DNA of 64,000 bases from positions 155,546 to 219,545 of the forward strand of contig JAZLBP010000013.1 of NCBI GenBank assembly GCA_045613745.1. The letters run 5' to 3'. Positions 37,356 through 45,276 of the stretch are shown here, piece after piece. The position numbers and the translations under genes are program-made. This DNA comes from UBA940 sp045613745 (GTDB taxonomy: Bacteria > Bacteroidota > Bacteroidia > Bacteroidales > Rikenellaceae). Within the stretch, counting starts at the first letter, position 1. Each line of letters opens with the position of its first letter. The notes beneath the pieces are model-generated. The model saw only the letters and a program-made list of their open reading frames with translations, was not told the DNA's origin and did not search any database.

Positions 37356-37975
37356 AAATCATCTGTATAGGACGCAACTACCGCGCCCACATCGCCGAGT
37401 TGGACCACACCGACCAAGTGCCCGAGGCACCCCAATTCTTTCTGAAACCCGACACTGCACTGCTGCGCAACAACGACCCGTTCTATGTGCCCGATTTCAG
37501 CAAGCAGGTGGACTACGAAACCGAACTTGTGGTGCGCATCAACCGCGTAGGCAAGTACATCGACCGCCGTTTTGCCCACCGCTACTACACCGAGGTAGGA
37601 CTGGGTATCGACTTCACCGCGCGCGACCTGCAACGCGAGGCTATCGCCAAGGGTCTGCCGTGGGAGATGTGCAAGGGTTTCGACCGCTCGGCTGGTCTGT
37701 CGAATGAGTTCGTTTCGTTGGAGGAGTTGGGTAAAGACATCCAAGACCTTCGCTTCGAGATGACCCTCAACGACGAGGTACGCCAAAGTGGATGGAGTGG
37801 CGATATGATTTTCTCGGTGGACGAAATCATCGCCCACGTTTCGAAATTTATGACACTCAAAATGGGCGACCTTATCTATACTGGTACCCCCGTGGGCGTG
37901 GGCCCCGTTGCTCCGGGCGACCGCCTTGTGGCCTCGCTCGAAGGACGCACTTTGTTGGACTTTGACATTCGATAA
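37352..37975 (+). CDS. Fumarylacetoacetate hydrolase (FAH) family protein
   Basis: A 207-residue short FAHD-type protein, often a hydrolase or decarboxylase of 2-oxo acids such as oxaloacetate or acylpyruvates. Metal ligands are visible in VDYETELVVRI near residue 50-60 (Glu pair) and GLGIDFTARDLQ near 83-93 (Asp). FKVSAG-type sequence is replaced by GFDRSAGLSN near 108, and TLKMGDLIYTGTPVGVGPV near 170-188 is the C-terminal signature. It overlaps lpxB by 4 bases and precedes maf by 3 bases. Confidence 0.9.
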   Translation: MKIICIGRNYRAHIAELDHTDQVPEAPQFFLKPDTALLRNNDPFYVPDFSKQVDYETELVVRINRVGKYIDRRFAHRYYTEVGLGIDFTARDLQREAIAKGLPWEMCKGFDRSAGLSNEFVSLEELGKDIQDLRFEMTLNDEVRQSGWSGDMIFSVDEIIAHVSKFMTLKMGDLIYTGTPVGVGPVAPGDRLVASLEGRTLLDFDIR

Positions 37976-37978
37976 GAT

Positions 37979-38569
37979 ATGCTTCTGCACGAACGACTCA
38001 AAAACAAACGCATAATCCTCGGCAGCCGCTCGCCCCGCCGACGCGAACTGCTGGCCGACTGCGACATCACCTTCGAGGTTGCCGACAGCTACGAGGTCGA
38101 GGAGATTTTCCCCGCCGACCTTCCCGCGGCCGAGGTTGCGGAGTATCTGTCGAGGCTCAAAGCCGATGGTTACCCCCTACCCCTTGCCGAGAATGACATT
38201 CTCATTACGGCCGACACGGTGGTAATCAACAATGGCGAAATTTTGGGCAAGCCCGCCGACCGCGACCACGCCATCCGAATGATTGCCTCGCTGGGTGGCA
38301 AGACCCACACTGTGGTGACGGGCGTTACGATCCGCACCGCCGAGCGCAGTGTGTCGTTCTCCTCGTCATCGGAGGTTACGTTCCGAGCGCTCGACACCGA
38401 CGAAATAGAATACTACGTTGACACCTACCACCCCTTCGACAAGGCGGGTGCCTATGGTATTCAGGAGTGGATTGGCTGCACCGCCATCGAATCCATCAGC
38501 GGCTCGTTCTACAACGTTATGGGACTGCCCGTTGCTGCATTGTACAAACAATTAAAACAATTCGCATAA
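37979..38569 (+). CDS. maf: Maf-like nucleoside triphosphate pyrophosphatase
   Basis: A 196-residue Maf/YhdE/YceF-type enzyme that hydrolyses non-canonical or methylated NTPs to monophosphates. The motif ILGSRSPRRRELL near residue 13-25 is the nucleotide-binding signature. ADTVVINNGEILGKPADR near 78-95 contains the catalytic Asp. YHPFDKAGAYGIQEW near 146-160 contains the conserved K-AGAY-IQ stretch. Subtype assignment (dTTP/UTP versus m7GTP) is not attempted. The S46 peptidase gene follows immediately. Confidence 0.92.
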   Translation: MLLHERLKNKRIILGSRSPRRRELLADCDITFEVADSYEVEEIFPADLPAAEVAEYLSRLKADGYPLPLAENDILITADTVVINNGEILGKPADRDHAIRMIASLGGKTHTVVTGVTIRTAERSVSFSSSSEVTFRALDTDEIEYYVDTYHPFDKAGAYGIQEWIGCTAIESISGSFYNVMGLPVAALYKQLKQFA

Positions 38570-40609
38570 ATGAAAAAACTACTGCTTGCGCTGCTCTTTG
38601 CAGCAACCACCCTTGGCGCAACCGCCGACGAGGGAATGTGGCTGCCGAACCAAATCGGCCAGCGAATCAAGGATATGAAGGCCAAAGGTTTTAAGCTTTC
38701 GGCCGAGGATGTCTATAACGAGAATGGCACTTCGCTCAAAGATGCCATCGTGCTGTTTGGCACAGGCTGTACAGGCGAGATGGTGTCGGCCGATGGTCTG
38801 CTGCTGACCAACCACCACTGCGGCTACGGAGCAATCCAAAAGCACAGCAGCGTGGATCACGACTACCTGACCAATGGTTTCTGGGCTATGAGCCGCGAGG
38901 AGGAGCTTCCTAACCCCGGCCTGACCGTAACCTTCTTGGAGCGAATGGAGGATGTGACCGCACGCGTCGAGGCGGGCGAAACTCCTGCACAAATCGCCAA
39001 ACAAGCAAGCGAGAACGGCAAATACAGCGTGCGCGTGGAGCCTCTGTACTACGCCAACCAATATATGATGTACGTGTCGAAAGTATATAAAGATGTACGT
39101 CTGGTAGGTGCGCCCCCTTCGGCCGTTGGTAAGTTTGGTGGCGACACCGACAACTGGGTATGGCCCCGTCACACCGGCGACTTCTCGGTGTTCCGTGTGT
39201 ATGCCGACGCCAATGGCGAGCCCGCCGAGTACTCGAAAGACAACGTACCTCTGAAACCCAAGAAATACTTCGCCATCGCAACCAAAGGCGCCAAAGAGGG
39301 CGACTTCACATTTGTGTATGGTTTCCCCGGTACCACTCAGGAGTATCTGATTTCGGACGCTGTGGATTTCACCCTCAACCGCTCGAACCCCGCCAAGATT
39401 GCCCTGCGCACAATGCGTCTGGATGTTATCAAGGAGGCTTCGGAGGCTGACCGCGGCGTACGCATCCAATACGCTGCTAAACAAGCACGCATCGCCAACG
39501 CTTGGAAAAAGTGGCAAGGCGAGAGCCTCGGACTTGCACGTCTGGGTACCATTGAGGCCAAACAAGCCTACGAGGCCGAGTTCCAAAAGTGGGCAGACAG
39601 CAAACCCGAGTATGCACACCTGCTGGATAGTATGCGCGCCGCTTATGCCCGCGCCGAGGATGATTTCTTCCGTCGTGAGTTCACCGCCGAGAGTATCTTT
39701 GCTATCGAGATTGTGAATTTTGCACGCTGGTGCAGCGGCAAGGCTGGTAAGGAACTGACAGCTGCCGACCACGAGTACATCGACGCATTCTACAAGGACT
39801 ACGTTCCCGCCATCGACCGCAAGACTGCCAAACTGATGATTGGCGAGTATATCAAAACCATCGAAGGCACTCCCGCTGCGTGGAGCGCCGAGGTTAAAGC
39901 CGCAGGTGTAGAGGCCTATGTGGATGCTATTTTCGACGGCACCGCGCTGACCGACAAGAGCAAACTCACCGCCGCTTTGGCCGACAAGGATGCACTTGCA
40001 GCCGACCCCGCAATCAAACTCTTTGAGGCTTTCAACGACAAATACTACCGCACCCAAAGTGGTCTTATCAGTCGTCTGCCCGACATCGCTCGCTGGTACA
40101 AACCCTACCTGAAAGCTCTGCGCGAGTGGGACACCGAGCGTGCGTTCTATCCCGATGCCAACCTCACCCTGCGTGTGGCTTATGGTAAGGTTGCGGGCTA
40201 CACCTATGCCGATGGTGTATATCACCGCCCCTACACCACTCTAGACGGTATCATCGAGAAGGACAACCCCGAAATCTATGACTACAACGTACCCCAAGCC
40301 CTGCGCGATGCCTACGCCGCCAAGGACTATGGCCGTTGGGCAACCGATATGTATGGCAAGAAGACTGTGCCCGTTGCGTTCCTTGCTGCCAACCACACCA
40401 CCGGTGGCAACTCGGGAAGTCCCATCCTCAATGCCAAAGGCGAGCTGTTGGGTCTGAACTTCGACCGCACCTGGCTCAGCACAATGAGCGACATCCAATA
40501 CGACCCCGAGGTGTGCCGCAACATTTCGGTTGATATTCGCTATGTGCTGTGGGTAATCGACAAGGTTGGTGGCGCAGGCTACCTGCTCGACGAGATGACT
40601 CTCAAATAG
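38570..40609 (+). CDS. S46 dipeptidyl-peptidase, DPP11-type
   Basis: A 679-residue exported serine peptidase of family S46, which removes dipeptides from peptide N-termini in the periplasm. A signal peptide ends near residue 19. The catalytic His is in LLTNHHCGYG near 82-83. The Asp lies in the GGDTDNWVWPRHTGDF region, the family hallmark near 185-200. The Ser is Ser615 in GGNSGSP. Arg633 lies exactly 18 residues after the catalytic Ser. That spacing corresponds to Arg673/Ser655 of Porphyromonas gingivalis DPP11, which prefers Asp/Glu at P1, whereas DPP7 has Gly there. It follows maf with no gap and ends at a strong terminator. Confidence 0.93.
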   Translation: MKKLLLALLFAATTLGATADEGMWLPNQIGQRIKDMKAKGFKLSAEDVYNENGTSLKDAIVLFGTGCTGEMVSADGLLLTNHHCGYGAIQKHSSVDHDYLTNGFWAMSREEELPNPGLTVTFLERMEDVTARVEAGETPAQIAKQASENGKYSVRVEPLYYANQYMMYVSKVYKDVRLVGAPPSAVGKFGGDTDNWVWPRHTGDFSVFRVYADANGEPAEYSKDNVPLKPKKYFAIATKGAKEGDFTFVYGFPGTTQEYLISDAVDFTLNRSNPAKIALRTMRLDVIKEASEADRGVRIQYAAKQARIANAWKKWQGESLGLARLGTIEAKQAYEAEFQKWADSKPEYAHLLDSMRAAYARAEDDFFRREFTAESIFAIEIVNFARWCSGKAGKELTAADHEYIDAFYKDYVPAIDRKTAKLMIGEYIKTIEGTPAAWSAEVKAAGVEAYVDAIFDGTALTDKSKLTAALADKDALAADPAIKLFEAFNDKYYRTQSGLISRLPDIARWYKPYLKALREWDTERAFYPDANLTLRVAYGKVAGYTYADGVYHRPYTTLDGIIEKDNPEIYDYNVPQALRDAYAAKDYGRWATDMYGKKTVPVAFLAANHTTGGNSGSPILNAKGELLGLNFDRTWLSTMSDIQYDPEVCRNISVDIRYVLWVIDKVGGAGYLLDEMTLK

Positions 40610-40626
40610 TCCGAGTCACCCAAAAC

Positions 40627-40660
40627 AAATAAGGCTGTCGCACGTGCGGCAGCCTTATTT
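40627..40660. terminator. Bidirectional terminator
   Basis: Arms AAATAAGGCTGTCGCAC (40627-40643) and GTGCGGCAGCCTTATTT (40644-40660) pair over 17 bases with one wobble. The T-rich flank on the plus strand and A-rich flank on the other side suit both the peptidase gene and the convergent 40673-41068 gene. Confidence 0.85.
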
Positions 40661-40672
40661 ATTATATAATAA

Positions 40673-41068
40673 TTAGTATGTTCGATGGACAGACAAACCG
40701 CCCCATTGATTGACCTGCAACTTTTCGGTTTCGGCAACACCTCCGCCACGCACACGCAGGGTAATATCGAAGGGTGGCGACTGGGTGATGGTATCAGACA
40801 CAGGCATAGTGTTGGGAATCACATACAGAAATAGTTCCATCGACTCGGCAGCCTCGACCTCCAATTCGAGAGGGCGCTTGGGATTGTAGTCGGCAGGACA
40901 CAGGCGCACCTCGGCACCATTGCCCGCAGAATAGACCGTATCAATGAGGCTTTTATAGTCCACTCTCTCGCCATCGCGGAACGTGATGGCCGAAACATAG
41001 ACGTTATATCGCCACCACTGATTGTAGTCGCAGCTCACCGAAATGTGAATCTTACTCTTTTTTGCCAT
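40673..41068 (-). CDS. Unrecognised small protein, 131 residues
   Basis: I do not recognise this protein. The ATG at 41068 (MAKKSKIHISVS) is preferred over one eight codons upstream at 41092 because the earlier one adds only a basic, non-conserved stretch. The protein has no signal peptide or membrane segment. It is rich in alternating hydrophobic residues (YNVYVSAITF, FDITLRVRG), suggesting a beta-sandwich fold, and contains an AESMELFLYVIP strand. It stands alone, convergent with the S46 gene and divergent from the DUF177 operon. Codon use matches the core genome, which supports a real gene. Confidence 0.65.
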   Translation of the reverse strand: MAKKSKIHISVSCDYNQWWRYNVYVSAITFRDGERVDYKSLIDTVYSAGNGAEVRLCPADYNPKRPLELEVEAAESMELFLYVIPNTMPVSDTITQSPPFDITLRVRGGGVAETEKLQVNQWGGLSVHRTY

Positions 41069-41137
41069 ATCCAAACGCCGTTTTGCACGCATTAGAGCGC
41101 GTTAAGAGCCTCAAAGTTACAAACATTTATCGAAAAC

Positions 41138-41168
41138 TTTGCAATTTTTGGTTTTTTGTGTAACTTTG
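41138..41168 (+). promoter_or_regulatory. Bacteroidetes-type promoter for DUF177-rpmF-plsX
   Basis: TTTG at 41138-41141, 19 bases, then TAACTTTG at 41161-41168: an exact match to the consensus, 26 bases before the DUF177 ATG. Confidence 0.8.
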
Positions 41169-41194
41169 CACCCCATTGTGTAGAGTATGTACGT

Positions 41195-41749
41195 ATGAAC
41201 AACTGTTATACCATACCTTATAAATCACTGCCTGCGGGCAATCACAACTTCGAATTCCGCATCGACAACGCGATGTTCGAGGAGTGGCCCGAGTGTGGCG
41301 TAACGGGCGCAGATGTCCGCGTGGAGGCTACCATTGCCAAGTGCGGCGACCATATGGCACTCGAACTTTCGCTCAGCGGAACAGTAACCGTTCCTTGCGA
41401 CCGCTGCTTGGAGGATTGCCAAATCCCTGTAGAGTACAACGGCAAGGTGGCAGTTCGCTTCAGCGAGGAGGAACTCGAAAACGACGACGAGGTCATTTGG
41501 CTCAACCCCGGTGACGACACTTTGGATTTGGAGCAGTACCTGCGCGAGAGCGTTGTTCTGTGTCTGCCCTACCAAAGAGTGCACCCCTGCGACGTTCACG
41601 GCAACCCGCTGTGTAACCCCGCAATGTTGGAGCGCTTCCGCATCGTGTCGGGCGAGGAGTTTGACGCTATCGCCGAGAAGGACGAGATGCAAAGCCTGGG
41701 TGCAAACCCCGAAATGGAGAAACTGAAAAACCTCATACTTGAGGACTAA
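41195..41749 (+). CDS. DUF177 (YceD-like) protein
   Basis: A 184-residue YceD/DUF177 protein. The typical Cys motif VPCDRCLEDC is near residue 68-77 and the acidic segment EEELENDDEVIW near 92. The C-terminal part has a conserved L-P-lock with cysteines (CLPYQRVHPCDVHGNPLCNP). The ATG at 41195 gives the family start. An upstream in-frame start would run into the promoter box. This family almost always sits before rpmF, as here (38-base gap), and is linked to 23S rRNA/ribosome assembly; its exact role is unsettled. Confidence 0.9.
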   Translation: MNNCYTIPYKSLPAGNHNFEFRIDNAMFEEWPECGVTGADVRVEATIAKCGDHMALELSLSGTVTVPCDRCLEDCQIPVEYNGKVAVRFSEEELENDDEVIWLNPGDDTLDLEQYLRESVVLCLPYQRVHPCDVHGNPLCNPAMLERFRIVSGEEFDAIAEKDEMQSLGANPEMEKLKNLILED

Positions 41750-41787
41750 ATATTAAACGAAGTATAACTAAATAAATTTAAGTAAAA

Positions 41788-41970
41788 ATGGCACATCCTA
41801 AACACAAAGTCTCGTCGACTCGCCGAGACAAGAGAAGAACTCACTACAAAGCAGAGGTTCCCACCGTATCGACCTGCTCGAACTGCGGTTCGGCCGTTCT
41901 CTACCACCGCGTTTGCCCTGAGTGCGGTTTCTACCGTGGCAAACTGGCTATCGAGAAAAAAGCTGAGTAA
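41788..41970 (+). CDS. rpmF: 50S ribosomal protein L32
   Basis: A 60-residue L32 with the standard N-terminus MAHPKHKVSSTRRDKRRTH and a four-Cys zinc ribbon (CSNCGS...CPECG, residues about 31-46). The zinc-binding form is intact, so it is not the Cys-free variant used under zinc limitation. It sits between DUF177 and plsX, the usual order. Confidence 0.98.
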   Translation: MAHPKHKVSSTRRDKRRTHYKAEVPTVSTCSNCGSAVLYHRVCPECGFYRGKLAIEKKAE

Positions 41971-41988
41971 TAACCAACCTCCAAAACT

Positions 41989-42933
41989 ATGTTAAGGCTC
42001 GGACTTGACGCAATGGGCGGCGATTACGCACCCGAAGCAGCTGTGTTGGGCGCTATCAAAGCACTCGACAAAGTAGGCGACGACGCGCGTATCGTACTGT
42101 TCGGCGACCGCCCCGCAATCGAGGCTATTCTCGAGCGCGAGGGATGCCCCGCCGACAAATTCGACATTGTACACACCTCGCAGGTGATTGAAATGGGCGA
42201 CCACCCCGCACAAGCCTTCAAAAGCAAACAAGACAGCAGTATCGCAGTCGGTTTCGGCTATTTGAAAGCAGGCAAAATCGATGGTTTTGCAAGTGCAGGT
42301 AGCACCGGTGCTATGATGGTCGGCGCAATGTTCGTTGCAAAACCCATCGAAGGTGTGATTCGTCCCTCGATTTCGTCACCCATTCCCGTGGTTGACGGAC
42401 GCACAGCGCTGTTGCTGGACGTGGGTCTGAACGTGGACTGCCGCCCCGACGTACTCCAACAGTACGGTCTGCTGGGTAGCGTGTACGCCAAGACCGTTCT
42501 CGGTATCGAGAATCCCCGCGTGGCACTGCTCAACATCGGCGAAGAGAGCACCAAAGGTAACCTCACCAGCCGTGAGGCTTACGAGTTGATGAAGAACAGC
42601 GACTACAACTTCGTTGGTAACATCGAAGGCAAACACGTTTTCTCGGGTCGCGTTGCTGACGTTATCGTTTGTGACGGTTTCGTAGGTAACATCCTGCTGA
42701 AAGCAGCCGAGAGCCTCTACCCCATCGGTCAGGCACTTGGAATTGGCGCGAACCCCTTCTTCGACAAACTCAACTACGAGTTCTTTGGTGGCACGCCCGT
42801 GCTGGGAGTTAACTACCCTGTGATTATCGGTCACGGTTGTTCGACCCCCGAAGCCATCGCGGCAATGATCAAACAAACGGAGAATACCGCAAGAGCCAAC
42901 TTCACCGAGCACTTGCGCGACGCCTTCAAGTAG
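41989..42933 (+). CDS. plsX: Phosphate acyltransferase PlsX
   Basis: A 314-residue enzyme that converts acyl-ACP to acyl-phosphate for phospholipid synthesis at the membrane. The start LRLGLDAMGGDYAPEA is the family signature, and GFASAGSTGAMMVG near residue 98-111 and CDGFVGNILLKAAES near 225-240 are typical. The gene often following it, fabH, is absent here. A terminator and tRNA-Arg come next instead. Confidence 0.96.
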   Translation: MLRLGLDAMGGDYAPEAAVLGAIKALDKVGDDARIVLFGDRPAIEAILEREGCPADKFDIVHTSQVIEMGDHPAQAFKSKQDSSIAVGFGYLKAGKIDGFASAGSTGAMMVGAMFVAKPIEGVIRPSISSPIPVVDGRTALLLDVGLNVDCRPDVLQQYGLLGSVYAKTVLGIENPRVALLNIGEESTKGNLTSREAYELMKNSDYNFVGNIEGKHVFSGRVADVIVCDGFVGNILLKAAESLYPIGQALGIGANPFFDKLNYEFFGGTPVLGVNYPVIIGHGCSTPEAIAAMIKQTENTARANFTEHLRDAFK

Positions 42934-42950
42934 TGGATTAGATTAGGAGC

Positions 42951-42988
42951 AAACCGAGCCGATACATTTCGCTCGGTTTACTCTTTTA
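42951..42988 (+). terminator. Terminator after plsX
   Basis: Arms AAACCGAGC (42951-42959) and GCTCGGTTT (42971-42979) form a perfect 9-base stem, followed by ACTCTTTTA just ahead of the tRNA. Confidence 0.75.
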
Positions 42989-42989
42989 G

Positions 42990-43061
42990 GGCTCTATAGT
43001 TCAAGGGATAGAACGAAGGTTTCCTAAACCTTAAATACAGGTTCGAGTCCTGTTGGGGCTA
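42990..43061 (+). tRNA. tRNA-Arg (anticodon CCU)
   Basis: The cloverleaf fits: acceptor GGCTCTA/TGGGGCT with several G-U pairs, D stem GTTC/GAAC, anticodon stem AAGGT/ACCTT with loop TTCCTAA (anticodon CCT), and T arm ACAGG-TTCGAGT-CCTGT. CCA is not encoded. It reads the rare AGG codon. The acceptor stem is unusually rich in G-U pairs, so the exact 5' end may be off by one. Confidence 0.9.
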
Positions 43062-43071
43062 CAACACAAAG

Positions 43072-43110
43072 CAGCCTGCCTAACGAGATGTTAGGCAGGC
43101 TGTTTTATTT
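43072..43110 (+). terminator. Terminator after tRNA-Arg
   Basis: Arms CAGCCTGCCTAAC (43072-43084) and GTTAGGCAGGCTG (43090-43102) are a perfect 13-base stem with a 5-base loop followed by TTTTATTTAT. Confidence 0.88.
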
Positions 43111-43149
43111 ATATCGGACGGGGCGTTAGAGCATCAGCCGATAGCGTTG

Positions 43150-43662
43150 TTAGCGTTGTGCGCGAGGTTGGCCGCCGGGATAACCGCCTTGACCGCCGGG
43201 GTAGCCACCCTGACCACCGCGGGGACCCATCATCATACGACCAATACTCAACGATTTACCATCCTCGGTGAGGCGATAGTCGCGGCCATTGTTGAGTTCA
43301 ACCTCGTAGCCGCCACGAATACGCTCAATCTCGGTAATGAAAGTACCCTCGGGAGCAACTTTCGCGATGTAGTCTTGAATACCTTGGGGTACAGCTTTCA
43401 AGGGCACGGGCGCGTGACCACAGTCGATTTTATACCAGTTGCCACTCTTGTCGAACTCTACCTCCGAGCCGTCGGAGAAGTGCACCTCGTAGTGCAGGGG
43501 TTCGTCCAGGTCGCGGTCAGATTCAACGTAACGCACCTCGTGTGCGGGAAATGTTTCGAGCAGGAAAGTTTGAGCCTTTGCGGGGAGCAATTTCAGGTTG
43601 TTGCGAGCTTGCAGACCTGTGGTCAGCGACAGCAGCGCCAGAATCAAAATGTACTTTTTCAT
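43150..43662 (-). CDS. PepSY-like secreted protein with Gly-Tyr-Pro tail
   Basis: A 170-residue exported protein: signal peptide ending near residue 19 (LQARNN), then two PepSY-like repeats (PF11396 type). One covers about residues 25-80 (HYEVHFSDGSEVEFDKSGNW) and one about 85-140 (GYEVELNNGRDYRLTEDGKS). The last 25 residues are a low-complexity GGQGGYPGGQ repeat seen twice. PepSY-like proteins of this phylum are periplasmic and may inhibit peptidases, but the function is not established. The tail could be a flexible linker or surface-contact segment. Confidence 0.82.
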   Translation of the reverse strand: MKKYILILALLSLTTGLQARNNLKLLPAKAQTFLLETFPAHEVRYVESDRDLDEPLHYEVHFSDGSEVEFDKSGNWYKIDCGHAPVPLKAVPQGIQDYIAKVAPEGTFITEIERIRGGYEVELNNGRDYRLTEDGKSLSIGRMMMGPRGGQGGYPGGQGGYPGGQPRAQR

Positions 43663-43743
43663 AGCATTAGTGTATTTTAAGGTTTTAAATACAAATTCCG
43701 TACCTTCAACTTGGTGGTGGAATCCTTCTATGACAAAGATATA

Positions 43744-43775
43744 TAAAAAAATCCCGACATCCGATGGATGTCGGG
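43744..43775 (-). terminator. Terminator of radA
   Basis: Arms CCCGACATCC (43753-43762) and GGATGTCGGG (43766-43775) form a perfect 10-base stem. On the minus strand it is followed by a T run (43752-43746). Confidence 0.87.
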
Positions 43776-43834
43776 TGAATAGGTATTATTTGGCGGTGAA
43801 GCGCCCAAGGGTAAGGCACACGCACCCCTAAATG

Positions 43835-45196
43835 CTATTGAAATACAGCCCTCGGCAGTTCGTCCACGCGGTTGATATAGACCACCTCTATGTTCCTTGT
43901 AGCGAAGTTCTGCTTGCGCGCGTTGTAGCCCGACACCACGATTCGGCGGAAACCCAAGCGCTCGGCCTCGCTGATGCGTTGCTCCAAACGTGCCGCAGGA
44001 CGCACCTCGCCCGACAGTCCAATCTCGCCCGCACAACAGACGCCATCGGCCAGCGGTTTGTCGAAGTAGGAGGATACCACAGCCGCTGCAATCGAGAGGT
44101 CCAATCCTGTGTCGGCAACGCGGAAACCACCCGCAAAGTTCAGGAACACATCCTTGCTCGAAAGCTTCATACCCACGCGTTTCTCCAAAATCGCCAATAG
44201 CATACTCAATCGGCGGTGGTCGTAGCCCGTAGCCGTACGTTGCGGCGTTCCGAAGGTGGCATTGCTCACCAGCGCCTGTGTTTCAATAAGGTAGGGACGG
44301 ATGCCATCGACCGCCGCACCCACCGACACACCGCTCAGAGGCTCCTCGTAGTGGCCGAGCAGAATTTCGGAGGGGTTATCCACCTGACGCAGACCATCGG
44401 CACGCATCTCGAATACGCCAATCTCGAAGGTTGCACCAAAGCGGTTTTTGGCACCACGCAGGATGCGATAGATATTATTGTCGTCGCCCTCGAACTGCAA
44501 CACCACATCGACCATATGCTCCAAAATCTTGGGCCCCGCAATCGAGCCCTCCTTGGTGATGTGGCCAATAATGATTACGGGTATATTGAGCGACTTGGCA
44601 TATTTGAGCAGCACACCCGCACACTCGCGGATTTGGCTCACACTGCCTGCGGTGGACTCCACAGTGTCGGTATAGATGGTTTGAATCGAGTCGATAACCA
44701 CAAGACCTGGCTGCATAGCCTCAATCTGGGCGATGATATTCTCCAAGCAGGTGTCGGAGTAGATGTAGCACTCGCTATTGGCTCCACCAATCCTGTCGGC
44801 GCGAATCTTAATCTGCGAAGCCGACTCTTCACCCGACACATAGAGTGTTTTGAGTCCGTTGTCCGACAGCGCGAGTTGCAGGCTGAGTGTCGATTTACCG
44901 ATACCCGGCTCGCCACCCAGCAGAATAAACGAACCCGGAACAAGTCCGCCACCCAACACACGATTGACCTCGGCAATACCCATATCGATGCGTTCGAACT
45001 CGGGGCGCACCACTTGGTCAACCCTAACGGGAGGTTGCGACGCCACCACGCTGCTCCCTTTGGAGGCTTTGGAGGGCGCTACGGTAGGCTCTTCGGCCAT
45101 AGTGTTCCACTCGCCACAGGCGGGGCAACGTCCCATCCACTTGGGAGATTCGTATCCGCATTTTTTGCAGAAGTATGCTTTTTTGAGTTTTGCCAT
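43835..45196 (-). CDS. radA: DNA repair protein RadA
   Basis: A 453-residue RecA-like ATPase that helps branch migration and processing of recombination intermediates. An N-terminal zinc finger (CKKCGYESPKWMGRCPACG, about residues 10-28) is followed by Walker A GGEPGIGKSTLSLQ near 97, Walker B LVVIDSIQ near 165 and the RadA motif KNRFG near 250. A Lon-protease-like C-terminal domain begins near 290. The ATG at 45196 (MAKLKKAYF) is chosen because the longer form only adds an atypical start before the zinc finger. It is divergent from the ABC-F gene. Confidence 0.96.
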   Translation of the reverse strand: MAKLKKAYFCKKCGYESPKWMGRCPACGEWNTMAEEPTVAPSKASKGSSVVASQPPVRVDQVVRPEFERIDMGIAEVNRVLGGGLVPGSFILLGGEPGIGKSTLSLQLALSDNGLKTLYVSGEESASQIKIRADRIGGANSECYIYSDTCLENIIAQIEAMQPGLVVIDSIQTIYTDTVESTAGSVSQIRECAGVLLKYAKSLNIPVIIIGHITKEGSIAGPKILEHMVDVVLQFEGDDNNIYRILRGAKNRFGATFEIGVFEMRADGLRQVDNPSEILLGHYEEPLSGVSVGAAVDGIRPYLIETQALVSNATFGTPQRTATGYDHRRLSMLLAILEKRVGMKLSSKDVFLNFAGGFRVADTGLDLSIAAAVVSSYFDKPLADGVCCAGEIGLSGEVRPAARLEQRISEAERLGFRRIVVSGYNARKQNFATRNIEVVYINRVDELPRAVFQ

Positions 45197-45211
45197 AGTC
45201 GGTATTTTGTG

Positions 45212-45243
45212 TAAAAATACGACAAACTGCAAGTATTTCCAAA
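45212..45243 (-). promoter_or_regulatory. Candidate promoter for radA
   Basis: Minus strand TTTG (45243-45240), 20 bases, TATTTTTA (45219-45212). The last base differs from TAnnTTTG. Confidence 0.5.
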
Positions 45244-45261
45244 TTTTTCGCCTTTTTTCAC

Positions 45262-45269
45262 TACCTTTG
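45262..45269 (+). promoter_or_regulatory. Possible -7 box for the ABC-F gene
   Basis: TACCTTTG matches TAnnTTTG exactly but lies only 7 bases before the ATG at 45277, implying a nearly leaderless message. No clear -33 box is seen. Confidence 0.45.
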
Positions 45270-45276
45270 TACTACT

